Shown here in pieces: positions 1 through 9,640 of a DNA stretch of 64,000 nucleotides. Source of the DNA: Lithodes maja (lineage: Eukaryota; Arthropoda; Malacostraca; Decapoda; Lithodidae); the NCBI GenBank assembly GCA_037953745.1, contig JBAKBP010013197.1:1-64000 (forward strand), in the 5' to 3' direction. The number at the start of each line of letters is the position of its first letter. The first letter of the stretch is position 1. The translations under genes and the position numbers were made by a program. Below the pieces are notes generated by a model that made no database searches, was not told the DNA's origin, and saw only the letters and a program-made list of their open reading frames with translations.

Positions 1-1755
1 AGCAAAACTCTCCCTGGTTTGTTACCATTCTCACATTTTATTTTCACTGGTATAGCGTGTTAGTTTATCCTTATACAGTGCAGCTATTATATCAGCTTAT
101 ATTTTTTGGTAGCTGTGAGTTTCAAAAAACAACAAATATTAATTGATTATGTTTATATTTTTAAAGATTTGTTAAACACTTATTAAGTTAGTGATCTATT
201 TACATTATATGAACGTATTGTTCTTAAAAATCCAATTATTTTTCCGTTGCCAGCGGGCATTGCCTCTATATGGAGTCATGTTTGTATACCTAGTTTGTCT
301 TCGCTTGATAGGTCATATAGTATTTACAGGATGTTACTCTTTTAATGTAATTGACTTTCCTACACATGTCAATGTGCAAGGACATATTTTAGTGTTTCTT
401 ATGTTAAATAGCTATTATGTTTGCATTTGTCACGACACACCGTATTTTTTACACAGGTTATTTTTCTTTCCTGTGTCAGTTCGCATTGTTTTAATGTTGG
501 ACTTGGTATTTCAGTTTGCGTTTTATATGTAATATGTGAGTGAAATTTAAGTATATAATTGTCATGATATATTCCATCAAGTACATTGCTCATGTTATAT
601 ATATTATAACGTTACGGTCTGGTAGTACTGTATGTAAAGTTGGTGATTGCAATGTCATTCCAATAACTTATTTTACAACCGATAACTTATTTCCTATTAT
701 ATTTATTGCAAACTCTGCAGAATTATTTTTGTTTCTATTATATATGAGCCATGACAATTAAGTTGCCCTTAATATACTGCACACTTATATATAACTTCCG
801 ATCCAGTCACCCTCCTATGTTAGACGTTCGTACAACACCTTCTACCAGTGCTACCAATACTGTAACTCCCCAGACTATCAAGTCTGGTGAGGGCCTTGTT
901 ATCATAACCAACTTGGCTGGAGTGTATTTGTCTTGCCTTATAATTACTGACGGCCAGTTTGTCTCGATCCACAAGTTATAAATATGAGAAGAGTATCACC
1001 GTGGTAATCTTGGATGGCTTTTAGGAGCAGCTGATGGTCCACCTGCTGCACCGTGGAGATAACTTTATTTATAGCTCTCAAGTGATTGATGGATCATTGT
1101 CGCACTTTAGAGATTCTTGTTTGTTTCTTCCACAAATCTTTGGATTTTTGTGTTAATCTTTAAATATCACTGCTTAGTTTTAATTTGTGGATTATATTAC
1201 AACATGAATATGTTTAGTAGTTTATTTTCAGAGAAGCTAGATACTTTTATTTGTGGATTATTTTCAAGGGATTGGATATATCCGTCAGGTAAGGTAAGGC
1301 TATGTTTTTCATTTGTAAGTTTATGTTTTTCATTCATGAATGTATAAATCAATATTTTGTTTCATAGATATTTTGTATTAATGCCACGAAATATGTTGAT
1401 TATTGGTCTCTTCGCAATATTATTCAAGCTGTTGATAAACAAGAAAAATGGCGTCAAGTTAGAACAATTATAGTCAACTGTAAAACGACTGAGTCATAAC
1501 TATGATTTTGTAATGTTGTTCATTGGTTAGTTTTTCAAAAGTATGATGAAATGTAAACAGATTTTGATGCACTTGGATAGCTAATGAGCATAGTAAGAAA
1601 TATCATAGTAATACAGACAGTGATTGTGACCTTCAAAAATTTGGATAAGCAATTAATTAAGAGTTAACCTGGGAACGGCGAGAAGACTCTTAAGAGGTTT
1701 TGGTGATGAAAGGCGACAAACCTCTTAAGATCCAAGGCCTAAACAAATTTTTTTT
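1..1755. other. AT-rich unassigned DNA
   Basis: No coding region can be supported here. Open frames on the plus strand at 191-532 and 540-981 translate to hydrophobic, low-complexity peptides with no recognisable motif, as expected for AT-rich DNA. No tRNA, repeat array or terminal repeat was seen. Confidence 0.5.
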
Positions 1756-1759
1756 TTAA

Positions 1760-2174
1760 CCCACAGAACCCCAGCGACGACACGTTTGTGTCGGCAATGT
1801 TTGTTACGCTAAACCCCAGGGATGCAAAAGGAGCGTCCTGGTTAATTACTCTGGTCCTATGGCACCTAGAGGGCTCAGATCTGTATGGGAACTGTGTAAT
1901 TATCCCACGCAACAATGCCGATGGTTGAAAACTCTCAATGTCGAACCGCGTGCACGTGAGCGCGCAATAACCTGTTTTTGCCTACCCATTTCCCATGTTA
2001 ATTCCGACTTTCGAGCGCACCGTAGGACCCCTTAATGACCTAGGGGATCGTTTTTTTGTGGGTTTTCCTTCATTTCTAACCCATTCCTGGTGTTTTCTGG
2101 GAAAAAAAAAAATGTTTTACAACCCCCTGGTCCTGGGTGGTACATTTATTATTAACTAGCTGGGGTTCAGTGGG
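1760..2174. mobile_element. TTAA-flanked MITE (piggyBac-like), 415 bp
   Basis: The element is bounded on both sides by TTAA (1756-1759 and 2175-2178), the target site used by piggyBac transposases. Its ends are inverted repeats: the left end begins CCCACAGAACCCCAGC, and the right end read on the minus strand begins CCCACTGAACCCCAGC, so 15 of 16 bases match. It has no transposase frame and is therefore non-autonomous. Family assignment rests only on the TTAA duplication and the C-rich ends; Kolobok-type elements also use TTAA. Confidence 0.75.
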
Positions 2175-2247
2175 TTAAAAGGTCCCAGTAGCACTCAAAA
2201 CAAAGGAATATGTGATTAAGTGAGATAATTCCCCTCCATATCTCCTA

Positions 2248-2400
2248 TCACTCTTCCACAGGTGTCAAAATCCCCCCCCTCCCTCTTCAATTATCACCTA
2301 TTTTTCCTCTTATTCCCTTGTGTATCGGGTTATTTACCGCGCCAATATCTCCAACCCGGTTCCAAGGTGTGTTCCTGCGCATATCCAGTGCGTGGGGAGA
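2248..2400 (+). repeat. Dispersed repeat, copy 1
   Basis: This stretch matches the reverse complement of about 35,690-35,845 over roughly 130 bp. Both copies contain a C-run after a GGTGTC or TGTGTC motif, then TCAATTATCACCTATT, a TTATTCC block, a GGCGCCA or GCGCCAA block and CAAGGTGT. Identity by eye is around three quarters. It has no coding sign and is a fragment of an unnamed interspersed repeat. A short (GA)n run follows at about 2397-2412. Confidence 0.5.
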
Positions 2401-2412
2401 GAGAGAGAGAGA

Positions 2413-3397
2413 GGCTTCAGTCTGCCCCTAGGCTTCGAGAGAAGAGGGTGTAGGGCTCGCGCGTCTCTCATCTGGACGGTCGTTAATAATTTGTTTATTT
2501 CACCACCCAAATACTATTCCCACTTGTTTTATTGCTGTTACATGTTAATATCTTCATATTAAATGTAAAATAGCAGCATATGAATAAGTAATAACGATAT
2601 TTATCATAAAAATACGATTTTAGGCGGGAATGAAGCCTAATATCGTTGCCTGGCAGTAGGGTTTTCACTACATAATACAGTAGCTTGCGCTTTAAAGGTT
2701 AAAAATGAGAAAATCGCAATTACATAACACAAATTTCACAGGTGGGTCTGTAATATGTTGTAATATATATATATACAGTATATATAACAAAGAAATTATT
2801 GAAATAATCTCAATTAAATGTCATACCGATTTAATATTCATTGGTTTTCAGAGGAGGAAACTACACACTTAACACATGAAAATATTTCTTAAGTATAAAG
2901 TTAGAGATTAATTTTAAAACCATATCACAGCAGGCACACATCAAAACATATTGTATCGTCGCATAGTGACATTAAAGAATGCGAGCAAATACAAATTAAA
3001 CATGCGGGATTGTTGAAGGTGTGAATTTTATTCATCTATGCATAAAATGATCAGCATTTTCATGTATGCTGTAACATAACTATGAATTATACTTTAGTAC
3101 ATACATATTGCAAAGGAGATGAGACTATTGAAGTTTACTCCTAGGCGTGGAACAACAAATATGTATTGACAATACTGCTGATAATTGATGTATAGCTGAA
3201 TCATAGAATATATTGCTGAGGGTAAGTGAAGGAGGTGCTGAGGGTGATATTGATGTGCATTAGGGCGAGGTGCTTGACAGTGCCTTGAGTGCTGGGGCCT
3301 GGGATTCTCCAACACAAGAATTCAGTGAGTTTGTGGGTGCAGTGCGTAACAAAAATGGTGCGTAACAGTGTGAATCAGTATGTCATCAAGTTGTTAC
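2413..3397. other. Unassigned AT-rich DNA
   Basis: A short (TA)n microsatellite sits near 2764-2782. The minus-strand frame at 3094-3315 is rich in His, Pro and Gln and has no recognisable motif. This interval would be the intron downstream of the Dscam-like exon that ends at 3398. Confidence 0.4.
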
Positions 3398-3740
3398 CGC
3401 GCACAAGGAGCTGGGCTATGTAACGGACCTCACGTGCCGGGTTCCGGGCCACACATGTGTAGTTGCCAGCGTGGTGAGGCTGGACATTCGCTAACACCAG
3501 GCTGGAGAAGAAAGAGTCGTGATGGCTAAGTTACACATCTCCTTCAACTTGTCAATGAGCAGCGTCTGAACGTACGAATCCACCACCTTGACCGTGACTC
3601 TCGAGGTGGCTGTGGCAGGGGCCCCGTCATGTAGCCAGAGGAGTGTAATGGGACACCCTTGGTCACCAAACACTGTACGGCCACAGGAGACTCTTCTGGC
3701 AGGGTCCCTCTCAGCTTGAAGGGCTCCACCTGTGGTGGCT
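3398..3740 (-). pseudogene. Dscam-like Ig-domain exon, frameshifted
   Basis: On the minus strand an exon-like block runs from a splice acceptor (TAATACAG before 3740) to a donor (GTAAC after 3398). The first frame reads PPQVEPFKLRG then EESPVAVQCLVTKG, the A-B strands and first cysteine of an I-set Ig domain. The second frame continues CPITLLWLHDGAPA with the core tryptophan, and later LLIDKL. A third frame gives VQPHHAGNYTCVARNPA with the canonical DxGxYxC-like second cysteine. All three frames are used in order, so at least two frameshifts separate them. The PPQ-x-x-PF opening resembles Dscam Ig domains. Phase joins correctly to the exon at 4432-4593, giving V-E-P-P-Q. This is either a decayed copy or a real exon with sequencing indels. 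Dscam proteins are neuronal and immune cell-surface receptors. Confidence 0.6.
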
Positions 3741-4431
3741 CTGTATTAGGCTGGTGTCATTCTTAGCAGCCGCGGGAGGCAGCTCTCATAATTTACTATG
3801 CGATAGTTTTAGTACTTGCTAACAAACATTTAATATAGGCGATTGTCAGCTTATAATCATGTTACCTTAACCTACTGTCATTGTATAACAGTCTAACCTA
3901 TTATCACTGTCATATTTTATTGTTGTCTTATGTAACCTAGTCTAAAACTCTAATTTTTGGCAAATGAAATCAAACATAGCCTGACAACATATTCTAATGT
4001 ATCCTCTCCTATTCTCTAACTTATAGTGGCATGGGCCTTCAGTTGGCAATGAGTTGAAGTAATTGACCAGCCATTTAAACTTATAAGTTACATATTAATA
4101 ATTATATGTTTAATCATTATACTCTTTCACTTTACATTGTATAGTATATAAAGTTATTCTCCTTTCCCTGCACTGTTGAACACATATATAATACGGAAAT
4201 AGATAACTCTGATTCTAAAAAATGCCTGTGAAGCTCACTAATCATTGCAAAATAATACACACAAAATTAAATAATAAAATTAACTCCAATCGAAATATAT
4301 TACACTTTAACACTTAATCACGACCCTGGGCAACACTTAGACTCCATAAAGGAATAACCTTACTAGCTGGTGGTGGTAATGTGTGTCACAAAACATAGTC
4401 ACAATATGAACTGAACCCCCAAGCAACTCAC
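3741..4431 (-). other. Putative intron between Ig exons
   Basis: This 0.7-kb AT-rich stretch lies between a GTGAGT donor and a TAATACAG acceptor on the minus strand. No other feature was seen in it. Confidence 0.45.
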
Positions 4432-4593
4432 CAACGGCCCTGAGTGCCATGGACTGAGAGGATGAATGACCCTGCTTGTTGGTGGCGGTGCAGGTGTAGT
4501 CCCCCTGGTCACCATCACGGCTCACCTGAGAGATGGTCAGCTCACCGTCGTTTGACACTACCTGACGACGGTTCATGGGCAGGGTTCGACCAC
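4432..4593 (-). CDS. Dscam-like Ig-domain exon (C-terminal half of an Ig domain)
   Basis: A 162-bp exon on the minus strand, opened by a polypyrimidine tract and CCAACAG acceptor and closed by a consensus GTGAGT donor. It encodes GRTLPMNRRQ, then DGELTISQVSRDGDQGDYTC and TATNKQGHSSSQS, all in one open frame. DGELTI, D-x-GDYTC and A-x-N-x-x-G are the E, F and G strand signatures of an I-set immunoglobulin domain, with the conserved Tyr-x-Cys. The NRRQ-V stretch followed by the Ig core is typical of arthropod Dscam Ig7-like domains (established family knowledge). The exon ends in phase 1 and continues in phase into the Ig exon at 3398-3740. No upstream exon is visible; a CR1-like insertion begins 100 bp upstream. 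Another Ig-superfamily adhesion protein remains possible. Confidence 0.65.
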
Positions 4594-4692
4594 CTGTTGG
4601 GGAAGGAAAGAATAATTAAGGAAGGGTAATAATCTTGGATAATGCTATGATAATTGTTGTCATCATAGATACATACATACAGTACATACATA

Positions 4693-6680
4693 AAAATTAT
4701 GAAATCAAGGTTGCCAATGACTCAAAAAATAATCCTAAAGCTTTTTACCAACTATATAAATCCAAGGTTAGAGATGTAATTGGTCCCCTTAAAACTTCGA
4801 TAGGAGAAATGACAGAAAATGATTTAGAAATGTGCAGTACATTAAATAGTCAATTTCTTTCCGTTTTCACTAATGAAAATTTGGCACAGTTTCCAGAAGT
4901 CCGTAAGGTATATAGCGATAGTATAGAAAATAGGTTAAGTACGGTTACTATAAGTAGAAATGATGTGCTTAAGGAAATTGACAGACTGAAACCTCATAAA
5001 TCGCCTGGTCCTGACGAGGTATATGCTAGAGTATTAAAAGAATGTAGGGATGAGTTAAGTTACCCATTAACATTTTTATTTAACAAGTCATTGGAGACAG
5101 GTATAGTTCCAGAAGCTTGGAAGCTTGCAAACGTAGTTCCGATCTTCAAAAAAGGTGACAAATCAATAGCATCCAATTACCGTCCCATTAGTCTTACATC
5201 AATCATAGGAAAGCTACTAGAGTCAATTATTGCTAGTAAAATTAGAAACCACTTAGATACATTTAATTTAATAAATTCTTCTCAGCATGGATTCACTCAG
5301 GGACGTTCTTGCCTTACTAATTTGCTTAGTTTTTTCTCAGAGGTATATGAAGCAGTAGATAATGACAAGTCATATGATATAATATATTTAGATTTCAGTA
5401 AAGCTTTCGACAGAGTCCCCCATGAGAGATTGATGAGAAAGGTTGAGGCGCATGGAATAGGTGGGGCGTTGTTGGGATGGATTAGGTCATGGCTAATTGG
5501 TAGGAAGCAGAGAGTCAGCATAAATGGTACGAAGTCAGAATGGGGAGCAGTCAAAAGTGGTGTCCCCCAGGGATCTGTATTAGGTCCTCTGTTGTTTGTT
5601 ATATACATAAATGACCTAGATTTAGGTATAACTAGTAGGATAAGTAAATTTGCAGACGATACCAAAATGGGGAGAACAATTGATTCAGATAGAGATATAG
5701 AGTGCCTCCAAAGGGATCTAGATACCTTACACGAATGGTCAGTAAATTGGCAGATGAAGTTTAACATTGACAAATGCAAGGTATTAAAGATAGGGAAGAT
5801 GCATACAAATGTTAAATATAAACTAGCTAATGTGGAATTAGAAAACTCGAATTGTGAGAAAGATCTAGGTGTGTTTGTTAGCAATGATTTGAAGCCTAGA
5901 CAACAGTGTATAAGCGTTCGAAACAAGGCAAACAGGATTCTCGGGTTCATCTCTAGGAGTGTGAGTAACAGAACTGCTGATGTTATCTTAAAACTTTACT
6001 TGTCATTAGTGAGACCCCATATGGATTATGCTGTTCAATTTTGGTGTCCTTATTACAGAATGGACATAGATTCATTGGAGAGAGTACAACGTAGAATGAC
6101 AAAAATGATCCATAATATTAGAAATCTTCCGTATAAAGAAAGGTTGAAGAAATTAGGCTTACATTCGTTAGAGAGACGCAGAGTTAGAGGGGATATGATA
6201 GAGGTGTTCAAGTGGGTTAGTGGGATTAACAAAGGGAACATGACAAATGTACTAAAGCTCAGTGATAGCGAAAGAACTCGTACCAATGGTTTCAAATTAG
6301 ATAAATTTCGTTTCAGAAAAGATATAGGCAAATATTGGTTTGGTAACAGAGTTGTAGATGGGTGGAATGGACTACCAGGTGCTATAGTGGGATTAAAAAC
6401 GATAGGGAGCTTTAAGATAAAATTGGATAAGCATATGGACGAGAAGGGTTGGGTGTGAAGGGGGATCAGCAGGGTTGGGCCAATCAGCGCTCTGCAGACC
6501 CCCGTAATCCTGCGTTAATCTCTAACCGTTTTGGTAAGATGATCCTCAGGGTATTAGAGTGTTGAGCCTATAATTGGGCTTTGTAATTGGGGTTGTGTGG
6601 GACAGGGATCTGCCTTGCTTGGGCCAATCGGCTTTCTGCAGACTCCCATTTTCTTATGTTCTTATGTTCTTATAAATATA
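4693..6680 (+). mobile_element. CR1-like LINE, 5'-truncated
   Basis: The element begins abruptly inside the reverse-transcriptase gene, with no endonuclease domain, and ends in about 200 bp of 3' UTR and a short tail of repeated TTCTTATG (about 6650-6673). A short octamer tail instead of poly(A) is a hallmark of CR1-type elements. 5' truncation is the usual product of target-primed reverse transcription. A (TACA)n run lies just upstream. Confidence 0.85.
4695..6458 (+). CDS. CR1-like reverse transcriptase (5'-truncated ORF2)
   Basis: About 587 codons are open without a stop, running from the region before the RT palm to the natural C-terminus. Visible motifs in order: HKSPGPDEV (RT motif 0/1 region), FKKGDKS then NYRPISLTS, QHGFTQGRSCLTNL, YLDFSKAFDRVPH (first catalytic Asp), SGVPQGSVLGPLLF, and KFADDT (catalytic FADD box), followed by the CR1 C-terminal block with RPHMDYAVQFWCPYY and LERVQRR. 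It would reverse-transcribe the element's own RNA at a nicked target. The preceding in-frame ATG at 4635 lies in flanking DNA and is not the natural start. The EN domain is missing, so this copy cannot move by itself. Close by motif to the CR1-like ORF at 51.9-54.8 kb but clearly a different subfamily. Confidence 0.9.
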   Translation, partial: NYEIKVANDSKNNPKAFYQLYKSKVRDVIGPLKTSIGEMTENDLEMCSTLNSQFLSVFTNENLAQFPEVRKVYSDSIENRLSTVTISRNDVLKEIDRLKPHKSPGPDEVYARVLKECRDELSYPLTFLFNKSLETGIVPEAWKLANVVPIFKKGDKSIASNYRPISLTSIIGKLLESIIASKIRNHLDTFNLINSSQHGFTQGRSCLTNLLSFFSEVYEAVDNDKSYDIIYLDFSKAFDRVPHERLMRKVEAHGIGGALLGWIRSWLIGRKQRVSINGTKSEWGAVKSGVPQGSVLGPLLFVIYINDLDLGITSRISKFADDTKMGRTIDSDRDIECLQRDLDTLHEWSVNWQMKFNIDKCKVLKIGKMHTNVKYKLANVELENSNCEKDLGVFVSNDLKPRQQCISVRNKANRILGFISRSVSNRTADVILKLYLSLVRPHMDYAVQFWCPYYRMDIDSLERVQRRMTKMIHNIRNLPYKERLKKLGLHSLERRRVRGDMIEVFKWVSGINKGNMTNVLKLSDSERTRTNGFKLDKFRFRKDIGKYWFGNRVVDGWNGLPGAIVGLKTIGSFKIKLDKHMDEKGWV

Positions 6681-7118
6681 AAGACATGGTGCTCCACACA
6701 AATTGCAATTCTAGTATCATTGTCCTAATGGCAGTACTCCAGGCAGCGTCATAATCGTCATTATTGTCATAATTACGGTCATTATCAGCAATGGTATAGT
6801 GAAAACATCAAGGATTTGTTTGTGTATGTTTAAAGGACGTATGGTATATTAATGAAGCTATATTCATAACTAATCAATCCTTTCAGCCACCACATCCTGA
6901 TGTAGGTTAAGACGACAGGAATAATGTAAGACAGGTACACGTAAAATGAGGAATGTGTTGGTTATGGTAGTGAATGTTTGATAAAGCATGATACTGGCAA
7001 TACAAATTTAGGATATTAAATGGTAAGAAACTACAGAACATGTGAGACAGGTGAAGTAGAAAAACAGATACAGCACAGGTAGAACATTTTCATAAAGACA
7101 AGATAAGTGTAGGAATAA
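6681..7118. other. Unassigned DNA
   Basis: I see no gene, array or element boundary in this interval. Confidence 0.4.
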
Positions 7119-7415
7119 TCAACAAGTGGTACCCTGATGTAGGTGTCAAATGAATCAACAGGTAGTACAGTAAGACAGGTGTAAGATGTATACTATCAAC
7201 AGGTCGTACTCTGATGTAGGTGTTATATAAATCAACAGGTAGTGCAGTGAGACAGGTGTAAGATGACGCTACAGGTGGCACTCTAATGCAGGTGTGAAAT
7301 GAATCAACAGGTAGGACAGTAAGGCCGGTGAAAGATGTATCAACAGGTGGTACTCTGATGTAGGTGCCAAATGAATCAACAGGTAGTGCAGTGAGGCAGG
7401 TGTAAGATGTATGAA
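7119..7415. repeat. Tandem repeat, about 72-77 bp x 4, diverged
   Basis: Four imperfect copies share ACTCTGATGTAGG (at 7131, 7208, 7280 and 7352), followed by AAT(G)AATCAACAGGTAG and ACAGGTGTAAGATG. Spacing between copies is 77, 72 and 72 bp. Minus-strand frames at 7090-7475 rich in YLLIHLTP are the repeat read in frame, not genes. Confidence 0.75.
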
Positions 7416-7588
7416 CAAGTAATACTCGGAGACCAACAACGTGTGTCTACAGTAATGAATTACCATGTGTATCATGCATCAACAAACATCAAGCGCATTA
7501 ACAGTTGTCTATTGAATAAAAAGGTGCTAGATGAATGAATAAATGTTACAATGTCACAAGTGTTGTATATCAATATAAGGTGAGTGCA

Positions 7589-7720
7589 TTATCATCATCA
7601 TCATCAGCCTTATATGATCTACTGCAGGATCAGCCTATCCCCAAGGGGACAATGACAGACCCTGTACCTCACCACGGTGGCTTAGTCCGGCTTGGTAAGG
7701 TTTTATGTATTGTGTGAAGT
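7589..7720 (-). mobile_element. RTE-like LINE or SINE 3'-end remnant with (GAT)n tail
   Basis: An (ATC)n run is followed by AGCCTTATATGATCTACTGC and AGGATCAGCCTATCCCCAAG. On the minus strand this reads as a 3' UTR that ends in (GAT)n. Similar short tails in insects and crustaceans belong to RTE-type LINEs or SINEs that share their 3' ends. A related piece (GGATAGACTGATCCTG then (GAT)n) lies at 46,018-46,077 and in the right arm near 62,897-62,950. Confidence 0.45.
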
Positions 7721-7835
7721 GTATGTTGAATGTTAGTGTACCGTTGGAATGGCTGTGGATGTAGTCATTAACCAGTGTAAGCAGCTCGCCCATGGAGATG
7801 TACATAGGAAAAGGTTAACTTTTCTTTATCACACT

Positions 7836-7905
7836 GTGGTGTAGTTGATTAGAGCATGGACTTTCGTCCTGACTATCCGTGGTTCAACTCAGTGCTGAGA
7901 GTAAA
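7836..7905 (+). mobile_element. tRNA-like segment, probable SINE head
   Basis: TGGTGTAGTTGATTAGAGC resembles an RNA polymerase III A box and D arm. GGTTCAACTCA at 7881-7891 resembles a B box. Between them GGACTTTCGTCC can form a short anticodon-like stem. The T stem and acceptor stem do not pair well, so a functional tRNA is unlikely. Confidence 0.45.
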
Positions 7906-8089
7906 AACATGTATAAATTGAAGATTGAGTCGGTGTAGCCAGTTAAGGTGTGAGTGTATCGTAATCATATTAATGTGTCAGAGGCTGGGGACAGGATATA
8001 ACACATGGAACAAGAGTAATATGAGTGGAAGAGGATTAAATAAAAACTACAGAACAAATACAGGAAGAGAACACATCAAGGAAGTTGAG

Positions 8090-8960
8090 AATAGAATAGT
8101 TGATAGGGACGATTGCCTTCGACTTCAAGACGACTTGACAACCTTCGTAGACTGGGAAGCCAAGTGGTATAATATGACCTTTATACCAGACAAATGACAC
8201 CACATTTGATTTACCCGCTCCAAGAAACCTATCCCCTTTGCCTATAAACTCCATAATACCAACCTTGATACAGTCCATTCACATATGTATTTGGGAGTCC
8301 AACTCTCAGCAGACATGAGGTGGAGCACACATGTGAGTAGCATCAGGGCAAAAGCCAACAAAGCCCTGGGGGTTCCTGCGCGGGAACCTAAGGAGGTGCA
8401 ACGCAGACATTAACATTTTAGCTTTTAAAACACTAGTTCGACCTCACATTGAATACTGCGACACTGTCTGGCATTCACATACTCACAACAACATTAATAA
8501 ATTAGAAGCCATACAAAATAAGGTGGCAAGATAGATCAGACGTGATTACAGACACACTACATCGGTCACTTTGCTCAAACAAGCCAATACATTAGACAAG
8601 AAGATATATACACGGACAACAAATGCTATACAAAATCACAATCTAGTAGACATACACAACGACCCTTATTTACACCCTACAAACATATGATTCTCAAGAG
8701 GCAGCCACAACCGAAACTACCACAGATACCAGGCAAGCACCGACATATTTGAGTACTCATTTTTCCCCCGCAGCATCCAAGAGTGGAATCACCTTCCATC
8801 TCATATAGTTAACAGTCCCACTCTTGATAGTTTTAAAGCTAGGATCACCAAACATTTCTCTGCTCATCCTCTTCCTTCCATTAGCCCCTTAACTCCCCCG
8901 CACAACCCCCGCATATCATGCTGTCCGTGTGCAGCCCTCTGCGGGTCCCCAAGCTAAAGC
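8090..8960 (+). pseudogene. Decayed CR1/L2-like reverse transcriptase C-terminal remnant
   Basis: Translated pieces on the plus strand give the region after the RT palm: WEAKW then CHHIRFTRSKKPIP, HSHMYLGVQLSADMRWSTHV, and in a second frame LVRPHIEYCDTVWHSHTHNN and LEAIQNKVAR. These are the conserved C-terminal blocks of CR1/L2/Jockey-group LINE ORF2. A stop (TAG) and frame changes near 8197, 8370 and 8530 break the reading. Only the C-terminal third is present. The 3' end is followed by GCTAAA repeated three times (about 8953-8971), a plausible short LINE tail. Confidence 0.7.
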
Positions 8961-8971
8961 TAAAGCTAAAA

Positions 8972-9640
8972 GAAAGATGAAGATGAAAAGAGATAAATTT
9001 ATAAGAAAACACGGAAATTACGAAGATAAATATGAAAAATAAATGCGCAAAAGTAAGATGAAAACCAGAAGATAAAGAGGAAGCATAAGGAACAAAGGAA
9101 GGTTAGAACATCTATAATAGAAACAGTGAAGCCAGGTAACGTCCGAGCCTAATTATATGAAGGCAAGTTGATAGAGAAGGGCCTGGTTGATCCTTAATGA
9201 AGAACAGAAACATAAGAAGAATGGATAAAATAGTAAAGGATGACGAGGAACACAAGGTAAAGGCATATTAAGGAAATAGTAAGAAGTAAATGAGGAAAGT
9301 AGAGGCGGAGAACAAGAGGATGAAGATGATAAAGAGTAATACAAGGAATAGCGAAAGGTGAAGATGTAAAAGAGGAGGCAGGGGGATGAAGAAGCCAAAA
9401 ACAGAGAAGAAAGAGGTCAGGAGAATGAGGAATAAGACAAAAAGAGGAGGATAAAAAGTACAAGGAGAATTGAAGGAAGATGACAAGAGGGCAACAGAAG
9501 AGGACGATGGCAAATGAGGAGGAAAGGGAAGGGTACAATGTTAAAAGAAAGATGACAAAGAAAAACAAAACACAGTATAAGGTAGAAGGGTAATGGAGAA
9601 AGAGGAAGAGGACAAGAAGAGATGAAGAACCTTTTCTACC
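8972..9640 (+). repeat. Purine-rich tract (polypurine/polypyrimidine asymmetry)
   Basis: For about 650 bp the plus strand is strongly A/G-rich with few C or T. Three minus-strand frames (9153-9568) rich in Ser, Phe, Leu and Pro arise only because long purine runs exclude stops on the opposite strand. It is probably a degenerate simple-sequence expansion; no gene is claimed. Confidence 0.6.

Noticed and set aside
191..532. 113-codon hydrophobic frame near the window start
   Set aside because: AT-rich DNA readily produces Phe/Leu/Ile/Tyr-rich frames; no signal, motif or splice context supports a gene.
5297..5950. 217-codon minus-strand frame
   Set aside because: Antisense shadow of the open CR1-like RT; no motif of its own.
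9153..9568. Three overlapping minus-strand frames with hydrophobic, Ser/Leu/Phe-rich sequence (membrane protein?)
   Set aside because: Direct result of a purine-rich plus strand; composition, not conserved helices.
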